This document shows positions 26,168-33,171 of a stretch of DNA of 64,000 bases, piece after piece. The notes under the pieces were generated by a model, which saw only the letters and a program-made list of their open reading frames with translations, was not told the origin of the DNA and ran no database searches. Source of the stretch: Pseudomonas frederiksbergensis (GTDB taxonomy: Bacteria; Pseudomonadota; Gammaproteobacteria; Pseudomonadales; Pseudomonadaceae); the NCBI RefSeq assembly GCF_003732275.1, contig NZ_MOBM01000039.1, positions 482,356-546,355 of the forward strand, given 5' to 3'. The translations under genes were made by a program, and so were the position numbers. Position 1 is the stretch's first letter. The number at the start of each line of letters is the position of its first letter.

Positions 26168-26597
26168 GACGCGAAATCCGTGAGGTGTGACGAAAGGCCG
26201 GCATTTTACGCAAAAACCCTTTCGGGGCGAAGCCTGCACTTATATGACTTGAGCATACCCCTGTGGCGAGGGAGCTTGCTCCCGCTCGGCTGCGCAGCAG
26301 TCGCAAAACCTGCCGCCGCGGTTTGCCTGACACAAACAGGGTGGCTGTCTTGGGGCCGCTTCGCGCCCAACGGGGGCAAGCCCCCTCGCCACAGGTTTCT
26401 ATTCGGCACAGATCCTGCGGCGATTAACAAAATTGTTTACAGCGCGATTTGCTCTAAAGCCCTCGCACTATTGCCGTTAACTCCTTTCTATACTGCGGCA
26501 TAAGGTCGCACACGTATCAGACCTGTACTTACCTGGCCACTTTGGCCCGTAAGCGCTCCGCTGGGGGGCGATGGCAACAACAAGAGGAGTGACTGGC
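26168..26597. other. Gene-free gap with family C REP
   Basis: Divergent promoter region of ttcA (minus) and the Yip1-family gene (plus). Apart from the repeat at 26259-26395 I see only AT-richer sequence at 26400-26560 that probably holds the plus-strand promoter, and a good ribosome site (AAGAGGAG) before 26598. Confidence 0.6.
26259..26395. repeat. REP doublet, family C (GTGGCGAGGGAGCTTGCTCCC type)
   Basis: An arm CTGTGGCGAGGGAGCTTGCT at the left and GGGGGCAAGCCCCCTCGCCA at the right are inverted and separated by about 85 nt that contains a further imperfect inverted pair (GCTGCGCAGCAG / GGCCGCTTCGCG). Confidence 0.85.
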
Positions 26598-27200
26598 ATG
26601 ATCCATCACGTAGTGGGGCTCTTCACCCACCCTGACCAGGAATGGAAAGAAATCCGTGGCGACCAGGAGGAAAGCATCAGCCACATGTACCTCACGCACA
26701 CCCTGATTCTGGCGGCAATCCCCGCCGTGTCAGCATTTATCGGTACCACGCAGGTCGGCTGGGTCATCGGTAGCCGGGCACCGGTGATGCTGACCACGGA
26801 AAGCGCACTTTGGATGACCGTCATGTCGTACCTGGCGATGCTCGGCGGTGTCGCGGTGATGGGGGCGTTCATCCACTGGATGGCCCGCACCTATGACGCC
26901 AACCCGAGCCTGGCGCGCTGTGTCGCGTTCGCCACGTACACCGCGACTCCGTTGTTTATCGGCGGCCTGGCAGCGCTGTACCCGCACATGTGGCTGGGGA
27001 TGATCGTCGGCACCGCGGCCATCTGCTACACGGTGTACCTGCTGTATGTGGGCTTGCCAACGTTCATGAACATTCCGTCGGACGAGGGATTTCTGTTCTC
27101 AAGCTCCGTGCTCGCGGTTGGATTGGTGGTGTTGGTGGCCATCATGGCGTTCACGGTGATTGTCTGGGGACTTGGCGTGGGACCGGTCTATACGAATTAG
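26598..27200 (+). CDS. Yip1-family inner-membrane protein (YohC-like)
   Basis: 200 residues from the ATG at 26598 (AAGAGGAG upstream). Opens with MIHHVVGLFTHPDQEWKEIR, typical of bacterial Yip1 members, followed by five membrane helices (YLTHTLILAAIPAVSAFIG; LWMTVMSYLAMLGGVAVMGAF; VAFATYTATPLFIGGLAAL; MIVGTAAICYTVYLLYVG; SVLAVGLVVLVAIMAFTVIV). The role of bacterial members is not established. Confidence 0.88.
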   Translation: MIHHVVGLFTHPDQEWKEIRGDQEESISHMYLTHTLILAAIPAVSAFIGTTQVGWVIGSRAPVMLTTESALWMTVMSYLAMLGGVAVMGAFIHWMARTYDANPSLARCVAFATYTATPLFIGGLAALYPHMWLGMIVGTAAICYTVYLLYVGLPTFMNIPSDEGFLFSSSVLAVGLVVLVAIMAFTVIVWGLGVGPVYTN

Positions 27201-27234
27201 CCACACACCCGCCAAAAACTCGATCTGCCAATAC

Positions 27235-27254
27235 AGGCCGCCGCAAGGCGGCCT
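27235..27254 (+). terminator. Candidate terminator after the Yip1 gene
   Basis: Perfect 8-bp GC-rich stem (AGGCCGCC / GGCGGCCT) with a GCAA tetraloop, followed by a pyrimidine-rich stretch rather than a full T run. Confidence 0.6.
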
Positions 27255-27358
27255 TCTACTCTCTAAGAAAGAGCAGGAGGTACGACCATTCGGCGCCTCG
27301 GCGATTCGCAAGTCCCGAGGGTTGCGGCATACTCGACGTCTCTGGAGATCCATCAAGC

Positions 27359-27853
27359 ATGCCCGAGCAACTCAATACCCGCGTCGAAGACTGTTTTCAA
27401 CAAGCCGAATCCTTTTTCAAACGACCTTTCAAACGCCCCGTGGTGAGCCTCAAGCTGCGCGGGCAAAAAGCCGGTGTCGCGCATTTGCACGAGAATCTGC
27501 TGCGCTTCAATCCGCAGCTGTACCGGGAAAACACCGAAGACTTTCTCAAGCAGACCGTGGCGCATGAAGTCGCCCACCTGATCGCCCATCAATTGTTCGG
27601 CGACCGCATCCAGCCTCACGGAGAAGAGTGGCAATTGATCATGCGCGGTGTTTACGAACTGCCGCCCAATCGCTGCCACACCTACGACGTCAAACGCCGC
27701 AGCGTGACCCGCTACATCTACAAATGCCCGTGCGCCGACAGTGATTTCCCGTTTTCGGCGCAGCGTCATGGTTTGGTGAGACAGGGGCGGCGGTATTTGT
27801 GTCGGCGGTGCAGGAGCACATTGGTGTTCAGTGGGGAAATGCGGGTCGAATAG
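27359..27853 (+). CDS. sprT: SprT family zinc-dependent protein
   Basis: 164 residues, equal to the family length. The zinc-protease motif is in VAHEVAHLIAHQLFG, with a further ligand in HGEEW. A C-terminal zinc ribbon is visible (YKCPCADSDF ... YLCRRCRSTLVF). The start at 27359 is chosen because the upstream in-frame extension overlaps the Yip1 gene in another frame and is not protein-like. Bacterial SprT is presumed to be a metalloprotease; its substrate is unknown. Confidence 0.93.
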   Translation: MPEQLNTRVEDCFQQAESFFKRPFKRPVVSLKLRGQKAGVAHLHENLLRFNPQLYRENTEDFLKQTVAHEVAHLIAHQLFGDRIQPHGEEWQLIMRGVYELPPNRCHTYDVKRRSVTRYIYKCPCADSDFPFSAQRHGLVRQGRRYLCRRCRSTLVFSGEMRVE

Positions 27854-27880
27854 CTGGATTTATGGTGCGCGTGCCGACGC

Positions 27881-27978
27881 CATCGCGAGCAGGCTCGCTC
27901 CCACATTTGATCTGCGGCGTTCGCAAATAATGTGTTCACAACAGATCCCCCTGTGGGAGCGAGCCTGCTCGCGATGGC
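27881..27978. repeat. REP doublet, family A
   Basis: Inverted CATCGCGAGCAGGCTCGCTC arms around a spacer holding TGCGGCGTTCGCAAATAATG, a spacer also seen with small changes at 32014-32108 and 33057-33152. Confidence 0.95.
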
Positions 27979-27991
27979 GTCTAACCAGTCA

Positions 27992-29173
27992 CTACACAAC
28001 CACCCTCGCACGCCGCAATTCCTCGATCCGTTCAACACTAAACCCCAACTCCCCCAACACCTGATCCGTATGCTCACCCAGCCCCGCCCCGATATGCCGA
28101 GGCTCAGGCAACCCATCCGAAAACTTCAATGGGCAAGCGATCTGAGCCTGAGTCGAACCATCGCCCCTCGGCACCTCAGTCACCAATTCCCGCGCCTTCA
28201 ACTGCGGATGCCGAACCGCTTCGCCCAGGCTCAACACCGGCTCGACGCAGGCATCGACCCCGGCAAACAGCTCACACAACTCGGCAAAGTCATATTTTTC
28301 GAATTCAACTTTCAGCGCCTCCTTGAGCGCCTGTTGCCGGGCTGGTTCGGGTGACAACCCCTGGGCCGCCAGTTCTGGCCGGCCCAACGCCGTGCAGAGT
28401 TGCAGCATGAACACCGGCTCCAGACTGCCCACCGACAACCAGCGTCCATCGCGCGAACGGTAGTAATCGTAGAAGCTGCCACCATTGAGCATCTGCTCTT
28501 CCCTGCCCGGCTCCACGTCACAGGCCAGGTACCCGGCACCGACCATGGCATTCAGGCTGAAGGCGCAGTCGGTCATGCTCACATCCAGATGCTGCCCTTG
28601 CCCGGTCTGCTGCCGCGCGATCACCGCCGCCAGCAGGCCGATCACCCCGTGCAGCGAGCCGCCCGCGACATCCGCTACCTGCATGCCCAACGGCACCGGG
28701 CCGCTGTCGGCACGGCCGGTGTAGCTCGCCAGCCCCGCCAGCGCCAGGTAGTTGATGTCGTGCCCGGCGCGATCCTTATAGGGGCCGGTCTGGCCATAAC
28801 CGGTAATCGACACATAAATCAGCTTCGGGTTGATCGCCTTCAAGGCTTCATACCCCAACCCGAGCCGGTCCATCACGCCGGGACGAAACTGCTCCAGCAC
28901 GATGTCGTGGTCCTGCAGCAATTGCTTGATCACCTCCAAAGCCTCGGGCTGTTTGAGGTCCAGTGCCAGGCTGCGCTTGTTGCGGTTGAGGTACGCGTGG
29001 CTGGCCGACACACCTTGATCATGCGGCGGCAATACTCGCAGGAGGTCCATGCGGGTCGGCGATTCAATGCGCAGTACCTCGGCGCCCATGTCTGCCAGCA
29101 GCAACGAGGCGAACGGCCCCGGCAGCAGTGTCGAGAAATCCAGAACCTTGAGTGATGCCAGTGGACCGAGCAT
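27992..29173 (-). CDS. CaiB/BaiF family CoA-transferase
   Basis: 393 residues from the ATG at 29173 (MLGPLASLKVLDFSTLLPGPFA). Family III CoA-transferase: the catalytic Asp region is GHDINYLALAGLASYTGR, the CoA-binding stretch is NRNKRSLALDLKQPEAL, and GYGQTGPYKDRAG is diagnostic. Members move CoA between carboxylic acids or act as alpha-methylacyl-CoA racemases; no neighbouring catabolic genes indicate which acid is used. Confidence 0.9.
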   Translation of the reverse strand: MLGPLASLKVLDFSTLLPGPFASLLLADMGAEVLRIESPTRMDLLRVLPPHDQGVSASHAYLNRNKRSLALDLKQPEALEVIKQLLQDHDIVLEQFRPGVMDRLGLGYEALKAINPKLIYVSITGYGQTGPYKDRAGHDINYLALAGLASYTGRADSGPVPLGMQVADVAGGSLHGVIGLLAAVIARQQTGQGQHLDVSMTDCAFSLNAMVGAGYLACDVEPGREEQMLNGGSFYDYYRSRDGRWLSVGSLEPVFMLQLCTALGRPELAAQGLSPEPARQQALKEALKVEFEKYDFAELCELFAGVDACVEPVLSLGEAVRHPQLKARELVTEVPRGDGSTQAQIACPLKFSDGLPEPRHIGAGLGEHTDQVLGELGFSVERIEELRRARVVV

Positions 29174-29279
29174 GAGATGTTCTCCAGTGCGATCCCCCAA
29201 GCCTAGGCAGCCTGGGACATTGCAGCAATCACCTTATGTGTCAGTGGCGGTGACCGTTGCGCTCAAATCGCAGGCATGA

Positions 29280-29303
29280 AAAAACCCGCCGAAGCGGGTT
29301 TTT
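29280..29303 (-). terminator. Terminator of dctA
   Basis: Stem CCCGC / GCGGG with CGAA loop flanked by A and T runs, 15 nt after the dctA stop. It can act in both directions. Confidence 0.9.
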
Positions 29304-29317
29304 CATTACAACAAGGC

Positions 29318-30652
29318 TTACTTGGCGCTCGTCGGGGTTGCCCCTTCGACGTGGCCCAGAACATCGTCTTTAGGTTCGTCGGCAATACCGCGACCGCCCG
29401 AGGCCAGCTCGGCTTGCAGCACGTCGGTATCCAGTTCCTTGACCCACTTGGCCACAACAAGGGTGGCAACCGCGTTACCGATCAGGTTGGTCAGCGCGCG
29501 GGCTTCGGACATGAAGCGGTCGATACCAAGGATCAGCGCCAGGCCAGCGACCGGCAGGTGGCCGACAGCGGACAAGGTGGCAGCCAGAACGATGAAGCCC
29601 GAACCTGTCACGCCGGCAGCGCCTTTGGAGGACAGCAGCAATACCACCAGCAGGGTAATCTGGTGAGTGATGTCCATGTGGGTGTCGGTTGCCTGAGCAA
29701 TGAACACTGCCGCCATGGTCAGGTAGATCGCCGTACCGTCGAGGTTGAACGAGTAACCGGTCGGGATCACCAGGCCCACAACGGATTTCTGCGCGCCCAG
29801 GCGTTCCATCTTGATCAGCATGCGTGGCAGCACCGATTCCGAAGAAGACGTACCCAGCACGATCAGCAGTTCTTCACGGATGTAGCGAATCACTTTCAGC
29901 ACGCTGAAGCCGTGAGCGCGAGCGATACCGCCCAGTACGACCAGAATGAACAGCAGGCACGTGATGTAGAAGCAGGCCATCAGCTGACCCAGTTGCACCA
30001 GCGAGCCAACACCGTAGGCACCAATGGTGAACGCCATGGCGCCGAAGGCACCGAGTGGCGCGAGCTTCATGATCATGTTGATGATGTTGAACATCACGTG
30101 GGCGAAGCGATCAATGAAGTCCAGGATCGGCTTGCCGTAGGCACCCAGGCGATGCAGGGCGAAACCGAAGATCACCGAGAACATCAGCACTTGCAGGATA
30201 TCGCCAGTGGCGAACGCGCCGATGATGGTGGTCGGGATGACATTCAGCAGGAAGCCAACGACGCTTTGATCCGCACCGGCAGCAACGTAGGTGGCGATTT
30301 TGGAGGCATCCAGCGTGGTGACGTCGATGTGCATGCCGCTACCCGGCTGCACGATGTTGACCACTACCAGACCGACCAGCAAGGCGATGGTCGAAACGAT
30401 TTCGAAATACAGCAGCGCGTAACCGCCGGTCTTGCCGACCGACTTCATGTTCTGCATGCCCGCGATACCGCTGACGACGGTGCAGAAAATGATGGGGGCG
30501 ATGATCATTTTGATCAGTTTGATAAACCCGTCACCCAGCGGCTTGAGGGCCACACCGGTCTGCGGGTAGAAGTGACCGAGCAGGATGCCGATAGCGATGG
30601 CAACGATCACCTGGAAGTACAGGGATTTATACAGTGGCTGACGAGTCGTCAT
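29318..30652 (-). CDS. dctA: C4-dicarboxylate:H+/Na+ symporter DctA
   Basis: 444 residues from the ATG at 30652 (MTTRQPLYKSLYFQVIVAIAIG). DAACS-family fold with the serine-rich hairpin LLSSKGAAGVTGSGFIVLAATL, the substrate loop GYSFNLDGTAIYLTMAAVFIAQ, and DRFMSEARALTNLIGNAVATLVVAKW. It imports succinate, fumarate and malate across the inner membrane. A sigma54 promoter lies about 120 bp upstream, as expected for control by the DctB-DctD two-component system. No dctBD is in the window. Confidence 0.97.
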   Translation of the reverse strand: MTTRQPLYKSLYFQVIVAIAIGILLGHFYPQTGVALKPLGDGFIKLIKMIIAPIIFCTVVSGIAGMQNMKSVGKTGGYALLYFEIVSTIALLVGLVVVNIVQPGSGMHIDVTTLDASKIATYVAAGADQSVVGFLLNVIPTTIIGAFATGDILQVLMFSVIFGFALHRLGAYGKPILDFIDRFAHVMFNIINMIMKLAPLGAFGAMAFTIGAYGVGSLVQLGQLMACFYITCLLFILVVLGGIARAHGFSVLKVIRYIREELLIVLGTSSSESVLPRMLIKMERLGAQKSVVGLVIPTGYSFNLDGTAIYLTMAAVFIAQATDTHMDITHQITLLVVLLLSSKGAAGVTGSGFIVLAATLSAVGHLPVAGLALILGIDRFMSEARALTNLIGNAVATLVVAKWVKELDTDVLQAELASGGRGIADEPKDDVLGHVEGATPTSAK

Positions 30653-30782
30653 TGCAAAGTTCCTCAAGAGTGCCTCAGTAACAACATCCATCTGTTGTCC
30701 CTGACACCTCAATTGCGAACCCTCCTGCACTGGAGGGATTTGTTTTGTCGAGCTGCGCGACGCAGGTCTCTGCGGCTTGTAT

Positions 30783-30798
30783 CGCAAGCCCCGTGCCA
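30783..30798 (-). promoter_or_regulatory. Sigma54 promoter of dctA
   Basis: On the minus strand TGGCACGGGGCTTGCG matches the -24/-12 consensus TGGCAC-N5-TTGC with correct GG-GC spacing. The predicted transcript starts near 30772, giving an untranslated leader of about 120 nt. Confidence 0.85.
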
Positions 30799-30806
30799 CC
30801 TCGGGT

Positions 30807-30850
30807 AAAAAACCTGTCAGCCTTGTGACATCAAGGGTTACAGGTTTTTT
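30807..30850. terminator. Terminator-like hairpin between divergent genes
   Basis: Arms AAAAAACCTGT and ACAGGTTTTTT are perfect inverted repeats with an inner stem CCTTG / CAAGG. It has A and T runs on both sides and so looks like a bidirectional terminator, although the flanking genes diverge. It begins 9 bp upstream of the -24 element of dctA, so an insulator or activator-site role is possible. Confidence 0.6.
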
Positions 30851-30876
30851 TCGTCACTCATCGGCTACAAAGATGT

Positions 30877-30890
30877 GGCGGATTTCCGCC
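30877..30890. promoter_or_regulatory. Palindromic operator copy 1
   Basis: GGCGGATTTCCGCC, a near-perfect 14-bp palindrome upstream of the AraC-family gene. The second copy lies 41 bp away. Confidence 0.55.
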
Positions 30891-30917
30891 CATCAGCCAA
30901 ACCCGGTCCTGCAATTT

Positions 30918-30931
30918 GGCGGATATCCGCC
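30918..30931. promoter_or_regulatory. Palindromic operator copy 2
   Basis: GGCGGATATCCGCC, a perfect 14-bp palindrome. Centre-to-centre spacing to copy 1 is 41 bp, close to four helical turns, so both would face the same side of DNA. Confidence 0.55.
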
Positions 30932-30990
30932 TTGTTCATTCTCGACAGGCACCGCTACCATCCATTGCTCAGTAGACGGACCTGCCCCCT

Positions 30991-31989
30991 ATGCGCGAAC
31001 GCACCATCGCCAGCCATTTCGCCCGCGCCGCCCTCGGTGGCGCGCGCCGACGTGGCTACGACTATTCGAGCCTGTTGCAACAACTGGGCATCAGTCCCGA
31101 GTTGCTTGAGGAGCCGCGTGCGCGCATCGCACCTGAGCAATTCACCCGGTTGATCCAGGGCTTGTGGCTGGCCCTGGACGACGAATACCTGGGCTTCGGG
31201 CAGGCACCGAGCAAACCCGGCAGCTTCGCCATGATGTGCCACGCGGTGATCCACTGCCGCACGCTGGAGAAAGCGCTCAATCGCGGCTTACTGTTTTACA
31301 GCCTGTTCCCCGGGGCACCGCGTCTGACGCTGAACCGCGAAGGCGACATGATTCGCCTGAGCCTGGACGATTCGCCGCTGTGGGACCCGGACCACTTTCT
31401 CAGCGAAAGCCTGTTGGTGATCTGGCATCGGTTCGGCAGTTGGCTGATCGGCCAGCGCATTCGTCTGGAGCAGGCCACGTTCAGCTACCCGAGGCCCGAA
31501 CACGGAGCCGAATACGACTTGCTGTTTTCCTGCCCTCTGGAGTTCTCCACTATTCAGAGTAGCCTGCTGTTCCACAGTCGCTACCTGAACATGCCACTGC
31601 TGCAGGACGAACGAACCCTCAAGCACTTTCTCGAGCGCTCCCCCGCCGACCTGCTATCGCGCCCCGACGAAGGCGACAGCCTGGGCAGCCAATTGCGGCG
31701 CTTGCTCAGCCGCGACAATGCACGCTGGCCGGACCTGGACGCGGTAGCCGCGCACCTGCACATCAGCCCGCAAACCTTGCGTCGGCATTTGCGCGAAGAA
31801 GGCACGAGTTTTCAGGAGTTGAAGGATCAGTTGCGGCGCGATATTGCGATTTATCACCTGGGGCGCGCGGATCTGTCGTTGCAACAGATTGCCGAGCAGC
31901 TGGGGTTCTCCGAGCCTTCGGCGTTTCACCGGGCGTTCAAGAAGTGGACGGGGTTGACGCCTGGGGCCTATCGCGCCCAAGAGAATTGA
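30991..31989 (+). CDS. AraC-family regulator with Arabinose_bd-type N-terminus
   Basis: 332 residues. The N-terminal 200 or so residues match the AraC subfamily with a large ligand domain (ARRRGYDYSSLLQQLGISPELLEEPRARI; FCH-type MMCHAVIHCRTLEKAL). The C-terminal double helix-turn-helix shows VAAHLHISPQTLRRHLREEGTSFQELKD and QIAEQLGFSEPSAFHRAFKKWTGLTPGAYR. Members of this subfamily often regulate a divergent catabolic operon; here the divergent gene is dctA, but no co-oriented target follows, only repeats. Two identical-type palindromes precede it and may be its own or another factor's operators. Confidence 0.9.
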   Translation: MRERTIASHFARAALGGARRRGYDYSSLLQQLGISPELLEEPRARIAPEQFTRLIQGLWLALDDEYLGFGQAPSKPGSFAMMCHAVIHCRTLEKALNRGLLFYSLFPGAPRLTLNREGDMIRLSLDDSPLWDPDHFLSESLLVIWHRFGSWLIGQRIRLEQATFSYPRPEHGAEYDLLFSCPLEFSTIQSSLLFHSRYLNMPLLQDERTLKHFLERSPADLLSRPDEGDSLGSQLRRLLSRDNARWPDLDAVAAHLHISPQTLRRHLREEGTSFQELKDQLRRDIAIYHLGRADLSLQQIAEQLGFSEPSAFHRAFKKWTGLTPGAYRAQEN

Positions 31990-32013
31990 TTTTTGCGTTG
32001 AATTGACTGGCCC

Positions 32014-32108
32014 CATCGCGAGCAGGCTCGCTCCCACATTGGATCGGCGTCACTCACAAATAATGTGTTCACAGCAGATCCCCTGTGGGAGCGAGCCTGC
32101 TCGCGATG
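32014..32108. repeat. REP doublet, family A
   Basis: Inverted CATCGCGAGCAGGCTCGCTC arms, spacer with ACAAATAATGTGTTCACAGC, directly followed by a family C doublet. Confidence 0.95.
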
Positions 32109-32152
32109 AGGCCCGAAAAAACACCGCAAAAACTGTGCAACCAGCCAAGCGG

Positions 32153-32289
32153 TTGTGGCGAGGGAGCTTGCTCCCGCTGGGCTGCGAAGCGGCCCCAAAC
32201 CCGCCAATCGCGTTTTTTCAGACATACCACAAGCACCGGTTTTACGACTGCTTCGCAGCCGAGCGGGAGCAAGCTCCCTCGCCACAGGT
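32153..32289. repeat. REP doublet, family C
   Basis: GTGGCGAGGGAGCTTGCTCC and its inverse enclose a second inverted pair (GCTGCGAAGCGGCCCC / GACTGCTTCGCAGCC). With the preceding family A doublet it fills the whole gap 31990-32295; no gene is seen there. Confidence 0.9.
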
Positions 32290-32295
32290 GCTTCG

Positions 32296-32655
32296 CTAGC
32301 CTCGCGGATCGAAGTTATCCAGCACCCGATTGACGGCCAGCTCACCAAGCATGACCACCTGCTGAATCCCTAACATCATGTTGCGATGTGGCATGTCCAT
32401 CAATCCGGCGAACTCACTGAGCATCATGCTCGCTGACGCCAGGGATTCGCAGGCGTTGACCAGCAGGGTTTCGTTATCGACCTCGGCGCCGACATGGTAA
32501 ATGGTGCTGGGTTTGCGCACGGTGTCTTTGGGGATGGGCGGCTTGAGGTAGTAATCGAGGGCGCGGTCGGCGGCTTCGTTGAGTTTTTTGGAGTCGGGGG
32601 TTTCGTACGGGGAAACGTCGTCGGTTTCCGGTGGGTTGGGCGTGATCTTGAACAT
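32296..32655 (-). CDS. DUF6124 family protein
   Basis: 119 residues from the ATG at 32655 with GGAG about 6 nt upstream. N-terminus MFKITPNPPETDDVSPYET and a helical C-terminal part (DNETLLVNACESLASASMMLSEFAGLMDMPHRNMMLGIQQVVMLGELAVNRVLD) match a Pseudomonas-restricted family (DUF6124, related to DUF3077). It has no membrane segment or known motif. Function unknown. Its leader is unusually long and structured, see 32656-32900, which suggests RNA-level control. Confidence 0.85.
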   Translation of the reverse strand: MFKITPNPPETDDVSPYETPDSKKLNEAADRALDYYLKPPIPKDTVRKPSTIYHVGAEVDNETLLVNACESLASASMMLSEFAGLMDMPHRNMMLGIQQVVMLGELAVNRVLDNFDPRG

Positions 32656-32900
32656 GTGAAGCTCCGTGGTTGATTGAGCCGCCACGACCTATCGCTAAAC
32701 AAGTAAAGGTGGCGGCTGTACGCAGGTTAGCGATCCGGGTCACAGAAACCCCGGGTAGACTCGAAGGTCTCCCACGCACAGCCACCATTACGCGAATTGC
32801 AGGCAATAAAAACTGCAATCAAAACTTGGGCGCTTTTGCGTCTGTGTATGGGATCGGATCGCTAAACCCGATCGCTGATTCGTCAGCGACCCGCAAACGA
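32656..32900 (-). ncRNA. Structured leader RNA of the DUF6124 gene with competing helices
   Basis: Read on the minus strand, the region holds (i) a perfect 7-bp hairpin with a four-base loop at 32872-32889, (ii) a 7-bp hairpin at 32796-32819, (iii) a closing helix between 32775-32786 and 32708-32722 (12 pairs, one 3-nt bulge) around two small hairpins, and (iv) a 9-bp perfect alternative pairing of 32709-32717 with 32677-32685, just upstream of the ribosome site. Helices (iii) and (iv) exclude each other. A second exclusive set is 32725-32736 with either 32856-32868 or 32691-32700. Folding was done by eye. Confidence 0.55.
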
Positions 32901-32925
32901 TAGAACCCGGCCCTTAGGCGCACAA
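32897..32925 (-). promoter_or_regulatory. Possible promoter of the DUF6124 leader
   Basis: On the minus strand TTGTGC, 17 bp, TATCGT gives a weak sigma70 match (3/6 and 4/6) and would start transcription near the first hairpin. The remainder of the gap to 33056 has no feature I can name. Confidence 0.3.
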
Positions 32926-33056
32926 GCCGGCGGATTCTGGCGTAGTCGTAGGCAGCGGCGCAAGGATGTGTAGCCTGGGAGAGTATCTGGAAGTGTCGTT
33001 TAAACAGTGCTTGTTTAGCAGTCTGACACTGAGCCTTGTGGTGGCTGTACCGGCCT

Positions 33057-33152
33057 CATCGCGAGCAGGCTCGCTCCCACAGGGGACCTGTGGTGAATCC
33101 ATTTTTTTGCGAACGCCGCAGATCAAATGTGGGAGCGAGCCTGCTCGCGATG
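33057..33152. repeat. REP doublet, family A
   Basis: Inverted CATCGCGAGCAGGCTCGCTC arms. It lies between the DUF6124 leader and the phoQ stop. Confidence 0.95.
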
Positions 33153-33171
33153 AGGCCAGCCCTGCCAATCA

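Noticed and set aside
26990..27358. N-terminal extension of the sprT frame
   Set aside because: It overlaps the Yip1 gene and a terminator hairpin and lacks similarity to SprT.
29276..30808. 510-codon plus-strand frame across dctA
   Set aside because: Low-complexity His/Gln/Asp shadow of a membrane protein gene.
27881..33152. Regularly repeated 30-bp units suggesting a CRISPR array
   Set aside because: Units occur as single inverted pairs kilobases apart, without evenly spaced direct repeats or unique spacers, and no cas genes are present.
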